DNA of 64,000 nucleotides from Paenibacillus woosongensis (GCF_030122845.1 NZ_CP126084.1:2294001-2358000); one strand, 5' to 3'. Positions 34,714 to 44,320 are shown, counted from the stretch's first letter. The notes: a model not told the origin generated them from the sequence alone. Numbers and translations are program-made.

Positions 34714-35751
34714 ATGCGTCAATCCAGATCAGCAGTCATAAAAGCGGGGTTATACCTGATTACGCTTGCCATTGTGGTGTATGTGGTTGTTTATATGCCT
34801 ACGCCATATATGATCAATCAGCCGGGCACAGCGGAGGAAATCAAGCCGATGGTAACGATCCCTTCCGGGGATCCGGAGGAGAAGGGGACGTTCATGCTGA
34901 CGACCGTATCCGTAAGTTATGCTAATCTGGCGATGCTGGCAACCTCGCAGTTTCAAGCCCACACTGAGGTCGTACGCAAAGAGCCGGACCGCAACGAAAA
35001 GGAGTATGCAACGCAGCAGCAGTTCTATATGAGCAATTCGCAATCGAATGCCATTATGGCGGCCTACAACTTGGCGAACGTAAAATATGAAATCGTGCCT
35101 GAGTACGTGTTCGTCGTGGGCTTGTCCAAGATACTTGCTCCGAAGGGGGATTTTCAATCCGGGGATATTATTTCCGAGCTTGAGGGGCATAAGGTAAAGC
35201 GGTTTGAGGATCTCCCGGCGCTGCTTCAGGGCAAGAAAGCAGGCGATCTGGCTGAGGTCGTGCTGAGCCGCGGGGGCAAAGAAATCCGCCAGCAGGTGGA
35301 GCTCGTCGAAATCGGGCAGGATGAGGCGCTGCCCAAGGCCGGTCTCGGTGTAAGCGTTGGCGAGATCCGCAAGGTCATGCCCGCGGATAAGAGCAAGGAA
35401 GTCAAATTTGCCGACACCCGGATCGGCGGCCCATCTGCGGGGCTCATGTTTACGCTCGAAATATATAACCAGCTGACCCCGGGCGACCTTAGCAAAGGCT
35501 ATCGGGTCGCTGGAACCGGAACGATTACCGAGGACGGGACAATCGGCTCGATCGGCGGGGTGCAGTTCAAGATCGTCGCCTCTCACCGGGAGAAGGCGGA
35601 AATATTTTTTGTGCCGGAAGCGAATTATAAGGATGCCAAGGCTAAGGCGGATGAAATCGGCACGTCGATGAAGCTGGTCCCGGTCAAGCATGTTCAGGAT
35701 GCGCTGCGGTATTTACAGGATTTGCCCGTAAAAACGCCGCCGGGCACGTAA
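34714..35751 (+). CDS. sepM: SepM/YlbL-family PDZ-Lon protease
   Basis: A 345-residue membrane-anchored serine protease. One N-terminal helix (about 9-27) is followed by an unusual N-terminal domain, a PDZ domain (about 130-200, YVFVVGLSKILAPKGDFQSG then LEGHKVKRFEDLPALL) and a Lon-type S16 protease domain. The catalytic serine is in RIGGPSAGLMFTLEIYNQL, and the lysine is in GSIGGVQFKIVASHREKAEI. SepM processes a competence signal in streptococci, and YlbL cleaves a cell-division inhibitor in B. subtilis. It lies in the canonical ylbJ-ylbL-ylbM order. It converges with tmcAL. Confidence 0.92.
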   Translation: MRQSRSAVIKAGLYLITLAIVVYVVVYMPTPYMINQPGTAEEIKPMVTIPSGDPEEKGTFMLTTVSVSYANLAMLATSQFQAHTEVVRKEPDRNEKEYATQQQFYMSNSQSNAIMAAYNLANVKYEIVPEYVFVVGLSKILAPKGDFQSGDIISELEGHKVKRFEDLPALLQGKKAGDLAEVVLSRGGKEIRQQVELVEIGQDEALPKAGLGVSVGEIRKVMPADKSKEVKFADTRIGGPSAGLMFTLEIYNQLTPGDLSKGYRVAGTGTITEDGTIGSIGGVQFKIVASHREKAEIFFVPEANYKDAKAKADEIGTSMKLVPVKHVQDALRYLQDLPVKTPPGT

Positions 35752-37010
35752 CTAGATCGTGATCGGCGGCTGGCGGAAGTCCCGGAATATTTCGGAATCA
35801 TTCCGGATAGGCATGGCGTTCGCATATGCTGCTGCAGCTTGAATGTCGAGCTCCAGGCCAGGATGGGAGAAGGCGGCCGCCCTGGTCACGATAGGCAGGG
35901 ATGCGCTGGCCTTCATTCGTTTGAGCAGCTCGCGGCCTTTTCTGCTGAAGGCAAGTACCCGTAAATATCCTGGGCCTTGGGCCAGCGCCTCCGGCGCCAT
36001 CGCAAGCTTGCCGTGCTGCAGCAAAATATGGAGAAGCATACGCTGCAGTTTTGTGTACGTATACCTTTTGGTCTTGAGCTTCTCCAGAAGCTCCTCAACG
36101 GTCAGCTGGTTAAGCTGGGGCAGCATTTTTTTGATGCGGAATTCCAGGCCCTCGGTCACTTCATGATGCTCAGCCAGCGTCTCCCGTGAGCTCGTCAGCA
36201 GGCGATGGAACAAGGGAGCGGCGAAGCTCTCCCAAGTGACAGGGCCCCGCCCGGAGCGGAATTCCCGGGCGAGAATTTCCGCCGTATAGGGCGGGATGTA
36301 GGGAGTGGCGGCGCTAAGGCCGCCTTCCCCCGCAATGAGCTCGCGTATGGCGGTGGCGCTGGCGATGCTCGCGGAGCATGGCACGGCGTCGCGGTAGCCG
36401 GCGCCCTCGCGCCGCACCGTGAGCGGCGCGAGGGCGCTGCCGAGCCGCTGCAGCGCGATGAGGTAGTGCAGCCCAAGGCTGTTGTTGGGCTGCTCCAGCA
36501 GCGCTCGCGCTGCAGCTGCGCCGGCAGCGGAGCCAGGGCCGCCCCCGGCGGGGCGGCCACGCTGCGTGCGGCAGCGGCAGCGTAAGCCGCAGGGTAGCTC
36601 GCCCCGGTGGCGAGCTCCTCCGCGATCGCCGCCTTGAGCGCGCCGCTCTCGCCCGCCAGCTGGCGGGCGAGCGGCTGCAGCTCGGCGAGCGTGCCCGCCT
36701 CGCTGCCGAAGCACAGATGCGACACGATGCCCGTCGCATCCAGCAGCGCTGCGGCGCCGTGCGCGAACCACTCGGCAGGCTGGGCCGCATAGGCGACCGG
36801 CAGCTCCAGCACGAGGTCGGCGCCGGCATGCAGCGCCATTTCGGCGCGAGCCCACTTGCTTACGATCGCGGGCTCGCCCCGCTGCAGGAAGTCGCCGCTC
36901 ATGACGGCGACGACCGCTTCTGCTTCGGCAAGCCGCTTCGCCTCAGCCATATGATAGGCGTGCCCGTTGTGAAACGGGTTGTATTCAACGATTAATCCAA
37001 CGACGTTCAA
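35752..37010 (-). pseudogene. tmcAL: tRNA(Met) cytidine acetate ligase TmcAL (YlbM), split by one frameshift
   Basis: TmcAL makes acetyladenylate and acetylates C34 of elongator tRNA-Met. On the minus strand the first half (from 37010) begins VVGLIVEYNPFHNGHAYHMA, including the HxGH-type nucleotide motif, and FLQRGEPAIVSKWARAEMAL. Near 36490-36530 the reading frame changes; the second half continues LLEQPNNSLGLHYLIALQRL, TAEILAREFRSGRGPVTWES and KRYTYTKLQRMLLHILLQ, ending at 35752. The span is 1259 bases, one short of 420 codons, so a single lost base explains the break. It lies in a GC-rich, Ala-coding patch where sequencing errors are common. Everything else is intact, so an assembly error is as likely as a real lesion. 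Confidence 0.88.
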
Positions 37011-37241
37011 TGCTGCATACCACCTTTACAGGCTTATAATTTATGACTATACCATGTTCGCCAGGGCATTTTGAAGAAAATAGAGCTTTTTGGCTTTTGC
37101 TGCGCCGGGCAATTTCGTTATGAACGGCCGATAACGGCCGCTAAAAAACGCGATTTGCGTTTCTGGCAGCATGTGCATGGACGTTTTGCGCGGGTATGTG
37201 TAATATAGGTGAGACAGCAGCTAATGTTTCCCGGTTTGCTG

Positions 37242-37271
37242 TTGACAAAACTTACTTAAAATCGGTATAAT
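37242..37271 (+). promoter_or_regulatory. Sigma-A promoter of yceD-rpmF
   Basis: TTGACA (37242-37247), 18-base spacer, TATAAT (37266-37271), both consensus hexamers. The coding start is 28 bases downstream of the -10. The remaining upstream 230 bases hold only short GC-rich palindromes. Confidence 0.88.
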
Positions 37272-37298
37272 AATTTTTGTTTGTTTGGAGTGATACTC

Positions 37299-37817
37299 AT
37301 GGATTTTAGATTTCGCCAGATGGCCTCTCACGACGGGCCGAAGCAGCTGCATGATGCTCTGGATATGAGTCATGTCGTCCAAGGGCGCAATGACATTCAC
37401 GGCATGAGTCCGCTTGTATGTGACTTGACAGCTGTGTACGCGGAAGGGAACGTAGTTGAGATGACAGGCACGCTGTCCGCGGAAATGGACATGTCCTGCT
37501 CCCGCTGCCTTAAGCCTTTGAAGCATAAAGTCGATATCGAATTTGAGGAAACCTTCAAACGCATTGACACCCCCGTAGAAGAAGGGCAGAATGAAGAAGA
37601 AGATGACATCCGGCTGATTGCCGATGATCAGGTGGATTTGAATCCATATATTGAAGAGGCATTGCTTCTCAATCTTCCATATGCTGCCGTTTGCAAGGAA
37701 GACTGCATGGGACTTTGTCCCAGCTGCGGAACGGACTTGAACGAACGGGATTGCGGCTGCAAGAACGAGCGGATCGATCCGCGGCTGGCAGCGCTAGGTG
37801 ACTTTTTCAAAAAATGA
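37299..37817 (+). CDS. yceD: YceD/DUF177 family protein (large-subunit rRNA accumulation)
   Basis: A 172-residue protein starting at ATG 37299, eight bases after TTTGGAG. The DUF177 core is visible in MTGTLSAEMDMSCSRCLKPL, with its Cys-x-x-Cys pair. The C-terminus carries a second cluster, CPSCGTDLNERDCGC, a probable zinc site. Bacterial YceD affects 23S rRNA levels and is nearly always upstream of rpmF. Here the order is the same, with rpmF 52 bases later under the same strong promoter. Confidence 0.92.
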   Translation: MDFRFRQMASHDGPKQLHDALDMSHVVQGRNDIHGMSPLVCDLTAVYAEGNVVEMTGTLSAEMDMSCSRCLKPLKHKVDIEFEETFKRIDTPVEEGQNEEEDDIRLIADDQVDLNPYIEEALLLNLPYAAVCKEDCMGLCPSCGTDLNERDCGCKNERIDPRLAALGDFFKK

Positions 37818-37869
37818 GATTACAATGTGACACCGTAATAAGGTTGACTTCATTAAGGAGGTGGGAACC

Positions 37870-38043
37870 ATGGCAGTACCTCAACGGAGAACGTCCAAGA
37901 CGCGCCGCGACAAACGCCGCACGCACTTCAAATTGGCTGTGCCGGGCATGGTAAAATGTGAACAATGCGGAGAATTGAAGCTTGCTCACCACGTATGTAA
38001 AGTATGCGGAACATACAAAGCAAGAGAAGTTATCAAAGGTTAA
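37870..38043 (+). CDS. rpmF: Ribosomal protein bL32
   Basis: A 57-residue large-subunit protein. The basic N-terminus [18 protein letters not shown] and the zinc ribbon C-x2-C…C-x2-C ([20 protein letters not shown]) are complete, so this is the Cys-containing, zinc-binding form. AAGGAGGTGGGAACC precedes the ATG. It is co-transcribed with yceD and ends at a perfect terminator. Confidence 0.97.
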   Translation: MAVPQRRTSKTRRDKRRTHFKLAVPGMVKCEQCGELKLAHHVCKVCGTYKAREVIKG

Positions 38044-38062
38044 TTCCAGATAATATCTCCTA

Positions 38063-38092
38063 AACAGCACTCCACGGAGTGCTGTTTTTTAT
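38063..38092 (+). terminator. Terminator of yceD-rpmF
   Basis: ACAGCACTCC pairs perfectly with GGAGTGCTGT around AC and is followed by six T. Confidence 0.9.
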
Positions 38093-38154
38093 TGCTGGAT
38101 ATGGAAATTGCAGGACGGATTATGAATTCTCTTTATTTTTGCAGGGAGATGTTT

Positions 38155-38182
38155 TATACTCTATCTTAGTACCAGGTTCTAA
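38155..38182 (+). promoter_or_regulatory. FapR operator at the fapR promoter
   Basis: TTAGTACCAGGTTCTAA (38166-38182) is an imperfect palindrome matching the FapR box TTAGTACC-TGGTACTAA type. It starts five bases after a TATACT -10 hexamer (38155-38160), so it covers the transcription start. FapR would repress its own operon here and malonyl-CoA would relieve it. Confidence 0.82.
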
Positions 38183-38225
38183 ACCGAAGAGGTTCGTTTT
38201 ACATAAAAAAAGTGATTACTCGGGG

Positions 38226-38840
38226 GTGTTACCCATCGAACGTTTGCCCAAGAGGGCGAGGCAGCAGCAGCTCGTCAAACTGATCGAAGAGAATCCTTTC
38301 GTCACAGATCAGGAGCTGACCCGGCAGCTGAAGGTGAGCATCCAGACGATCCGGCTCGACCGGATGGAGCTCGGTATTCCTGAGCTGCGCGAGCGGATGA
38401 AGCTGATGGCGGAACGATCCTATGACCAGGTGCGTTCATTGCCGCTGCATGAGGTTATTGGTGAAATCGTCGATTTGCAGTTGGATAAGAGCGGAATATC
38501 TATTTTTGAAATAAGCAAGGAACATGTCTTTTCACGGACGGGCATCGCGCGGGGACATCATATTTTTGCGCAGGCCAATTCATTGGCCGTAGCAGTCATT
38601 AACGATGAGATTGCGCTCACATTCTCGGCGGATATCCGGTTTATCCGTCCGGTTCATTTGGGCGAGAAGTGCATCGCCAAAGCATATGTTCGTCCAGTTT
38701 CCGGCAACAAGGGCAAGGCCAAGGTCGAAGTGTTCACCTACGTTGGCGAAGAGATGGTGTTCCAAGGGAACTTCGTCATTTACCGTTCCGCGGTAGAGGA
38801 CAATAACGAAGGAGGAAGTCAGCATGAGAATCGCCATTGA
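38226..38840 (+). CDS. fapR: FapR, malonyl-CoA-responsive repressor of lipid synthesis
   Basis: About 204 residues from GTG 38226. An upstream extension to 38079 is open but would run through the promoter and operator, so it is rejected. The N-terminal helix-turn-helix (VTDQELTRQLKVSIQTIRLD, RMELGIPELRERMK) is followed by a hot-dog-fold effector domain: EHVFSRTGIARGHHIFAQAN, SLAVAVINDEIALTFSADIR and FTYVGEEMVFQGNFVIYRS. FapR controls fatty acid and phospholipid genes and dissociates from DNA when malonyl-CoA binds. It overlaps plsX by about 17 bases and leads the fapR-plsX-fab cluster. No clear ribosome site was seen before the GTG, so the exact start is uncertain. Confidence 0.92.
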   Translation: MLPIERLPKRARQQQLVKLIEENPFVTDQELTRQLKVSIQTIRLDRMELGIPELRERMKLMAERSYDQVRSLPLHEVIGEIVDLQLDKSGISIFEISKEHVFSRTGIARGHHIFAQANSLAVAVINDEIALTFSADIRFIRPVHLGEKCIAKAYVRPVSGNKGKAKVEVFTYVGEEMVFQGNFVIYRSAVEDNNEGGSQHENRH

Positions 38841-39828
38841 TGCCATGGGTGGAGACCACGCGCCGAAGAGTACGCTCGAAGGTGCCCTTGCCGCAGCCAA
38901 GGAATGGAATGATATCGAAATTATTCTCGTCGGTGACCAGGCGCAGCTCGAACCGCTGCTGAAGGATTCGGCTGTGCCTGCCAATTTGAATATTCATCAT
39001 GCTTCAGAGGTCATTGAGGCGGATGATGAGCCTGTGCGCGCGGTGCGCCGCAAGAAAGACGCCTCTATGGTCGTGGCGGGCCGGCTTGTGCGCGAAGGCG
39101 AAGCCGAAGCGATGATCTCCGCTGGCAACACGGGCGCGCTGATGACGACGGGTCTGCTCGTCGTAGGACGGATGGACGGAATCGAGCGCCCGGCGCTGGC
39201 TCCGATGATTCCGACGGTGGACGAGCGGGGGGTGCTGGCGCTTGATCTGGGCGCCAACATGGACGCGAAGCCGGAGCATCTGGCTCAGTACGCCCTGATG
39301 GGCAGCATTTACCGGGAGAAGGTGCATGGCATCAGCCGTCCGCGCGTCGGCCTCCTGAATGTCGGCACAGAGGAAATGAAGGGCAATGAGCTGACGAAGG
39401 CGGCTTATCCGCTCATTCAGCAGCTTCCAATTCATTTCGTCGGCAATGTAGAGGCTCGCGATATTCTGACGGGCGCTTGCGATGTGCTGGTTTGCGACGG
39501 GTTCGCGGGCAATATTTTGCTGAAGTCGCTGGAAGGCACGGCGGGTACGATATTCTCGATTTTGAAGCAGGAGTTCTCCAAATCGCTGAAGAACAAACTG
39601 GCCGCTGCCATGTTAATGCCTTCTCTTCGGGGAATGAAGAAGACGCTCGACTACAAGGAACACGGCGGAGCTCCGCTCCTTGGTCTCAGCGGACTTGTGG
39701 TTAAGGGGCATGGTTCCTCCGATGGCGAAGCGATCAAGAATGCGGTAAGGCAGGCCAGAACAGCAATTCAGAGTCGACTGACGGAGAGCATAGCACAGGA
39801 AATCAGCGGGAAGCGAGTGGTAGAATGA
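38824..39828 (+). CDS. plsX: Phosphate acyltransferase PlsX
   Basis: A 334-residue peripheral membrane enzyme that converts acyl-ACP to acyl-phosphate, the donor for PlsY, and so starts phospholipid synthesis. RIAIDAMGGDHAPKSTLEGA, SMVVAGRLVREGEAEAMISA, GNTGALMTTGLLVVGRM and VCDGFAGNILLKSLEGTAGT are diagnostic. GAAGGAGGAAGTCAGC precedes the ATG inside the end of fapR. Its stop codon overlaps the fabH start (ATGA), indicating coupling. Confidence 0.97.
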   Translation: MRIAIDAMGGDHAPKSTLEGALAAAKEWNDIEIILVGDQAQLEPLLKDSAVPANLNIHHASEVIEADDEPVRAVRRKKDASMVVAGRLVREGEAEAMISAGNTGALMTTGLLVVGRMDGIERPALAPMIPTVDERGVLALDLGANMDAKPEHLAQYALMGSIYREKVHGISRPRVGLLNVGTEEMKGNELTKAAYPLIQQLPIHFVGNVEARDILTGACDVLVCDGFAGNILLKSLEGTAGTIFSILKQEFSKSLKNKLAAAMLMPSLRGMKKTLDYKEHGGAPLLGLSGLVVKGHGSSDGEAIKNAVRQARTAIQSRLTESIAQEISGKRVVE

Positions 39829-40814
39829 TGAAATCACGTTCAGTAGGCATTATCGGAACAGGTAAATACGTGCCTGAACGGGTGTTAACGAACGCCGAAC
39901 TGGAGACGATGGTAGAGACGAACGACGAATGGATCGTTTCGCGGACGGGAATCCGCGAGCGTCACATTGCGGCTCCGGATCAGGCGACTTCGGATTTGGC
40001 TTACGAGGCGGCTGTCCAGGCTTTGAAATCGGCAGGACTCGCCGCTGAAGATATCGAATTGATCATTGTGGCGACGATCACACCGGATATGACGTTTCCG
40101 TCCACAGCCTGCATTTTGCAGGAGAAGCTCGGAGCGAAGAAAGCGGCAGCTTTTGATTTGTCCGCGGCCTGCTCCGGATTTGTGTACAGCCTCGCTACGG
40201 CCAACGGCTTCATTCAGACCGGGATGTACAACAATGCCCTGATTATTGGGGCGGATGCCTTATCTCGCATAACAGACTACACGGATCGCAACACCTGCGT
40301 CTTGTTCGGCGACGGGGCCGGAGCGGTTGTGCTCGGCGAGGTTCCGGAAGGCAGAGGTTTCCTGTCTTTTGATCTGGGAGCCGAAGGAGCGGGGGGAGAG
40401 CTGCTCAAGCTTGAAGGCGGCGGATCGCGCTGCCCGGCGTCTGAAGAGACGGTACGCAGCGGCAAGCATTTCATTTACATGAACGGCCGGGAAGTGTTCA
40501 AATTTGCCGTTCGCGTCATGGGAACGGCGACGGAGGAAGTGCTCCGCAAAGCCGGCAAGGACAAGAGCGAAATCGATCTGTTCGTTCCGCATCAGGCGAA
40601 CATCCGCATTATTCAATCCGCTATGCAGCGGCTTGATCTACCGGAGGAGAAATGCGTCATAAACGTGGATAAATATGCGAATACCTCGGCGGCATCGATT
40701 CCTCTTGCACTTGTGGAAGCTGTGGAGGAAGGCCGTGTGAAGGAAGGCGACACCTTGCTTCTCGTAGGTTTTGGCGGCGGCCTCACTTGGGGCGCATCCG
40801 TGCTTGTCTGGTAA
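39825..40814 (+). CDS. fabH: 3-oxoacyl-ACP synthase III
   Basis: A 329-residue condensing enzyme that joins acetyl-CoA or branched acyl-CoA primers with malonyl-ACP to start fatty acid synthesis. The catalytic triad is visible: Cys in DLSAACSGFVYS, His in LFVPHQANIRIIQ and Asn in DKYANTSAASIP. The end GGGLTWGASVLVW is typical. In Paenibacillus this step also sets the iso/anteiso pattern. It overlaps plsX by four bases. A second ATG (39828) is an equal candidate. Confidence 0.97.
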   Translation: MMKSRSVGIIGTGKYVPERVLTNAELETMVETNDEWIVSRTGIRERHIAAPDQATSDLAYEAAVQALKSAGLAAEDIELIIVATITPDMTFPSTACILQEKLGAKKAAAFDLSAACSGFVYSLATANGFIQTGMYNNALIIGADALSRITDYTDRNTCVLFGDGAGAVVLGEVPEGRGFLSFDLGAEGAGGELLKLEGGGSRCPASEETVRSGKHFIYMNGREVFKFAVRVMGTATEEVLRKAGKDKSEIDLFVPHQANIRIIQSAMQRLDLPEEKCVINVDKYANTSAASIPLALVEAVEEGRVKEGDTLLLVGFGGGLTWGASVLVW

Positions 40815-40896
40815 TCATACTATGGATTATGATGCGATAGAGCGTAACTACGTTCTTTGCATGCTTTTTATAGAGTGAAGGAGTGCTGACGAATTT

Positions 40897-41832
40897 ATGG
40901 GTAAGCTGGCATTTGTATTTCCGGGTCAAGGTTCGCAAAGCGTAGGAATGGGTCAGGACATCTATGAATCTGTGCCGGAATCCCGGCAGCTGTTCGAGCA
41001 GGCGGATGAGATTCTTGGCTTTCCGTTGACTCGCCTTATTTTTGAAGGCCCGGATACGGAATTGAAGCAGACGGCAAATACGCAGCCTGCGCTGCTGACG
41101 ACTAGCGCAGCGTTATATCAGGCTCTTGCGGCGAAAGGAATCAAGCCGGACTTCGTAGCGGGACACAGTCTCGGGGAATACAGCGCGCTTACGGCAGCTG
41201 GAGCGCTCAGCTTCAGCGACGCCGTCGCAACCGTACGGGCGCGGGGCGAGTTCATGGAGCAAGCCGTTCCAGGCGGCCAAGGCGCAATGGCTGCAGTGCT
41301 TGGCGGGGAGCGCGAGGCACTAGCCGCCTTATGCGCTGACATTACAGCTGGCGGAAGCCTGGTTGAGCTGGCGAACGTCAATTGCCCGGGCCAAATCGTA
41401 GTTTCCGGCAGCAAAGCAGGCGTAGATGCCGTCGTCCAGCGTGTCAAGGAAATTGGCGCCAAGCGGGCGATTCCGCTCGAAGTTAGCGGCCCGTTCCACT
41501 CGTCGCTCATGAAATCGGCAGCGGAGAAACTGGCCGGCAAGCTGGAGCAGATCTCGATCGTTGATGCTTCGATCCCCGTTGTTGCCAATGTTACGGCCAC
41601 TGCGGTTCAGCGCGGAGAAGAGATCTCCCATTTGCTTGTAGAGCAGGTATATTCGCCGGTTCTATGGGAGGACAGCGTTGCTTGGCTGATCGAGCAGGGC
41701 GTAGATACCTTCGTGGAAATCGGCCCCGGCAGCGTATTAACCGGGCTGATCAAGAAAATTAACCGAGGCGTAACAACGTATAACGTGAATAGCCTGGAGA
41801 GCTTGGAGCAGACGGCAGCCGCGCTGCTGTAG
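40897..41832 (+). CDS. fabD: Malonyl-CoA:ACP transacylase
   Basis: A 311-residue enzyme that moves malonyl groups from CoA to ACP. The oxyanion motif AFVFPGQGSQSVGMGQDIY opens the protein. The catalytic serine lies in AGHSLGEYSALTAAGALSF (about Ser91), and the active-site His in VSGPFHSSLMKSA. Length is standard. It is 82 bases after fabH with GTGAAGGAG before its start and belongs to the fap operon. Confidence 0.97.
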   Translation: MGKLAFVFPGQGSQSVGMGQDIYESVPESRQLFEQADEILGFPLTRLIFEGPDTELKQTANTQPALLTTSAALYQALAAKGIKPDFVAGHSLGEYSALTAAGALSFSDAVATVRARGEFMEQAVPGGQGAMAAVLGGEREALAALCADITAGGSLVELANVNCPGQIVVSGSKAGVDAVVQRVKEIGAKRAIPLEVSGPFHSSLMKSAAEKLAGKLEQISIVDASIPVVANVTATAVQRGEEISHLLVEQVYSPVLWEDSVAWLIEQGVDTFVEIGPGSVLTGLIKKINRGVTTYNVNSLESLEQTAAALL

Positions 41833-41893
41833 CTTGCGATAGGCGGTCCAGTACTGTAACGGCTCAGTATATCCTAGGAAAGGAGAGAGTACA

Positions 41894-42643
41894 ATGACGA
41901 AATTGCTTAGTGGTCAGGCAGCTCTGGTTACGGGGGCCTCTCGCGGCATTGGACGCGCTATTGCGCTGGCGCTTGCGGAAGCAGGGGCAAACGTGGCCGT
42001 CAATTATGCGGGCAATGAGGAAGCGGCGGCTCGCGTCGTCGCCGAAATCGAGGCTCTCGGCGTTCAGGCGTTCGCTGTCAAAGGGCATGTCGGGGATAGC
42101 GCTCAATTCGAGGCGATCGTCAAGCAGACCTTGGATACGTGGGGCCGAATCGATATTCTGGTGAATAACGCTGGAATTACTAGAGATAATCTAATTATGC
42201 GGATGAAAGAAGAAGAGTTCGACGCCGTCATCGAGACGAATCTCAAAGGCGTATTCAACGGCATCAAAGCGGTTACCCGTCCAATGATGAAGCAGCGCTC
42301 GGGCCGTATTATCAACATTTCGTCTGTAGTGGGCGTGCTAGGAAATGCCGGACAGGCCAACTACGTGGCGGCCAAGGCGGGTGTAATTGGCCTTACGAAA
42401 TCGTCCGCCCGCGAGCTGGCTAGCCGGAACATTACGGTGAACTGCATTGCTCCGGGATTCATTGCGACGGATATGACAGATCAGCTGCCGGAAGATTTGC
42501 GGCAGAATCTGCTCAGCGATATTCCGCTCGCACGTCTTGGGCAGCCGGAAGAAATCGCGAAAGTCGCGGTATTCCTGGCTTCCGACGCAGCGTCATATAT
42601 GACGGGGCAGACTCTGCATGTAGACGGCGGGATGTATATGTGA
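41894..42643 (+). CDS. fabG: 3-oxoacyl-ACP reductase
   Basis: A 249-residue short-chain dehydrogenase/reductase that reduces beta-ketoacyl-ACP with NADPH. The cofactor motif is [20 protein letters not shown]. The catalytic Asn-Ser-Tyr-Lys set is [29 protein letters not shown] with YxxxK, and the end [14 protein letters not shown] is canonical. AAAGGAGAGAGT precedes the start. It lies between fabD and acpP in the conserved order. Confidence 0.97.
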   Translation: MTKLLSGQAALVTGASRGIGRAIALALAEAGANVAVNYAGNEEAAARVVAEIEALGVQAFAVKGHVGDSAQFEAIVKQTLDTWGRIDILVNNAGITRDNLIMRMKEEEFDAVIETNLKGVFNGIKAVTRPMMKQRSGRIINISSVVGVLGNAGQANYVAAKAGVIGLTKSSARELASRNITVNCIAPGFIATDMTDQLPEDLRQNLLSDIPLARLGQPEEIAKVAVFLASDAASYMTGQTLHVDGGMYM

Positions 42644-42711
42644 TTTCGAGTCTCGCTTCTATGGCATTTTGATTTTAATTTTCGTATAATACGAAGGAGG
42701 AGGTGAACCGG

Positions 42712-42945
42712 ATGTCCGATGTATTGGAGCGCGTAAAACGCATTGTAGTGGATCGCCTCGGCGCAGATGAAGCTGAAGTGACGCTTGAAGCGTCTTTCAA
42801 AGATGACCTGGGTGCTGATTCGCTGGATGTAGTCGAATTGGTCATGGAACTCGAAGATGAATTCGATTTGGAAATTTCAGATGAAGATGCTGAGAAGATT
42901 ACGACCGTAGGTGAAGTTGTAAACTACATACAATCTCATACCTAA
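42712..42945 (+). CDS. acpP: Acyl carrier protein
   Basis: A 77-residue, strongly acidic four-helix protein. The 4'-phosphopantetheine attachment serine is in [22 protein letters not shown] 42712 follows AAGGAGGAGG at seven bases; a GTG at 42703 is inside that site. The product carries all intermediates of the cycle run by the flanking enzymes. A terminator follows, so much of the operon message may end here and fabF may have separate input. Confidence 0.97.
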   Translation: MSDVLERVKRIVVDRLGADEAEVTLEASFKDDLGADSLDVVELVMELEDEFDLEISDEDAEKITTVGEVVNYIQSHT

Positions 42946-42954
42946 TGTCATTCA

Positions 42955-42990
42955 AAGTCCCGTACCTCCTTTGTAGGCGGGACTTCTCCT
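42955..42990 (+). terminator. Terminator or attenuator between acpP and fabF
   Basis: AAGTCCCG pairs with CGGGACTT, with inner CCT/AGG contacts, and TCTCCT follows; the T run is short, so termination may be partial. Confidence 0.6.
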
Positions 42991-43069
42991 CATCTTAGCA
43001 AATCATCAGATTTACATTAGTTATTTACATTACTGTATTGCACATGCGATCTAGACGAGGTGAGTGTGT

Positions 43070-44308
43070 TTGAAGCATAGAGTGGTAATAACCGGTATGG
43101 GAGTCGTTACATCCCTCGGTCAAGACTTGGATACGTTCTGGAATAATCTCATGGCGGGAAAATCGGGGGTATCCGCGATTGAATCGTTCGACGTTAGCGA
43201 ATATCCGACCCGGATCGCCGCTTCGGTAAAGGACTTCAATGCCGAAGATTACGTAGACCGCAAGGAAGCGCGCAAGATGGACCGTTTCGTTCAATTTGCA
43301 GCGGCGGCGGCTACGAGTGCTATTAAAGACAGCGGCCTCGTGATTGGTGAGCAGGTTGACCCTGAGCGCGTCGGCGTTATTATCGGTTCGGGGATTGGCG
43401 GACTGGGAACCTGGGAAGATCAGCATAACATTTTGCTGCAAAAAGGCCCAAAACGCGTAAGTCCTTTCTTCATTCCGATGATGATTGCGAACATGGCTTC
43501 CGGCCACGTGTCAATACTGTTCGGTGCGAAAGGACCAAACAGTACAGCTGTAACGGCGTGCGCGACCGGAACTCATTCCATTGGCGATTCGTATAAATTA
43601 ATTCAGCGTGGCGATGCCGATGTCATGATTTGCGGCGGCGCAGAAGCAACGATCAGACCTACCGGTCTCGCCGGATTCTGCTCGATGCGGGCGATGTCGA
43701 CCCGTAATGATGAGCCTGAGAGAGCAAGCCGCCCGTTCGATACGGGACGCGACGGCTTTGTCATGGGCGAAGGCTCGGGGGTTCTCGTGCTGGAGTCCTT
43801 GGAGCACGCGCAGAAGCGCGGAGCGAAAATTTATGCGGAAGTGATCGGTTACGGGTTAAGCGCTGATGCGCATCATATGACCGATCCGGATCCAAACGGA
43901 GCGCGCCGATGCATGGAGATGGCGATTCGCGAAGCGGGCATTAACGTAAGTGAGGTTGATTATATCAATGCCCACGGTACGTCAACTCCTGCAGGCGACC
44001 GCTCCGAGACGATCGCAATCAAAGAGGCGCTGGGAGAGCATGCGCGCAAAGTGGCCGTCAGCTCGACGAAATCGATGACAGGTCATTTGCTAGGCGCAGC
44101 GGGCGGCGTGGAGGCCGTTATTTGCGGTCTGACGATCAAGAACAGCAAAATTGCACCAACGATCAATCTGGAGAACCAGGATCCGGAATGCGATTTGGAT
44201 TACGTGCCAAATGTAGCGAGAGCCGCAGATGTCAATGTAGCTATGTCCAACTCCTTCGGGTTCGGCGGTCACAATGCCACTATCGTTCTGAAGAAATTTG
44301 AAGCATAA
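43070..44308 (+). CDS. fabF: 3-oxoacyl-ACP synthase II
   Basis: About 412 residues from TTG 43070, six bases after GAGGTGAG; a GTG at 43064 is within the ribosome site. FabF elongates acyl-ACP with malonyl-ACP. The catalytic Cys is in [19 protein letters not shown], and the two histidines are in [15 protein letters not shown] and [35 protein letters not shown] closes the fold. Twelve bases separate it from rnc, so the two are co-transcribed. Confidence 0.97.
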   Translation: MKHRVVITGMGVVTSLGQDLDTFWNNLMAGKSGVSAIESFDVSEYPTRIAASVKDFNAEDYVDRKEARKMDRFVQFAAAAATSAIKDSGLVIGEQVDPERVGVIIGSGIGGLGTWEDQHNILLQKGPKRVSPFFIPMMIANMASGHVSILFGAKGPNSTAVTACATGTHSIGDSYKLIQRGDADVMICGGAEATIRPTGLAGFCSMRAMSTRNDEPERASRPFDTGRDGFVMGEGSGVLVLESLEHAQKRGAKIYAEVIGYGLSADAHHMTDPDPNGARRCMEMAIREAGINVSEVDYINAHGTSTPAGDRSETIAIKEALGEHARKVAVSSTKSMTGHLLGAAGGVEAVICGLTIKNSKIAPTINLENQDPECDLDYVPNVARAADVNVAMSNSFGFGGHNATIVLKKFEA

Positions 44309-44320
44309 GGGGTCAGTCTG

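Noticed and set aside
34750-35691. A 313-codon minus-strand frame opposite sepM
   Set aside because: The plus strand encodes a clear PDZ-Lon protease with its catalytic dyad; the complement has no family features.
36195-37010. Two separate overlapping genes at tmcAL
   Set aside because: The two frames are consecutive parts of one protein family; a single lost base explains both.
37115-37165. Short GC palindromes (CGGCCG twice, AACGC/GCGTT) before yceD as a regulatory RNA
   Set aside because: Too short and without a terminator or conserved context; no function can be supported.
38079-38225. N-terminal extension of fapR by 49 codons
   Set aside because: It would include the rpmF terminator end, the -10 element and the FapR operator, and aligns with nothing in the family.
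42662-42690. TATAAT before acpP as an internal promoter
   Set aside because: The -35 is poor and the predicted start would fall in the acpP ribosome site, leaving no leader.
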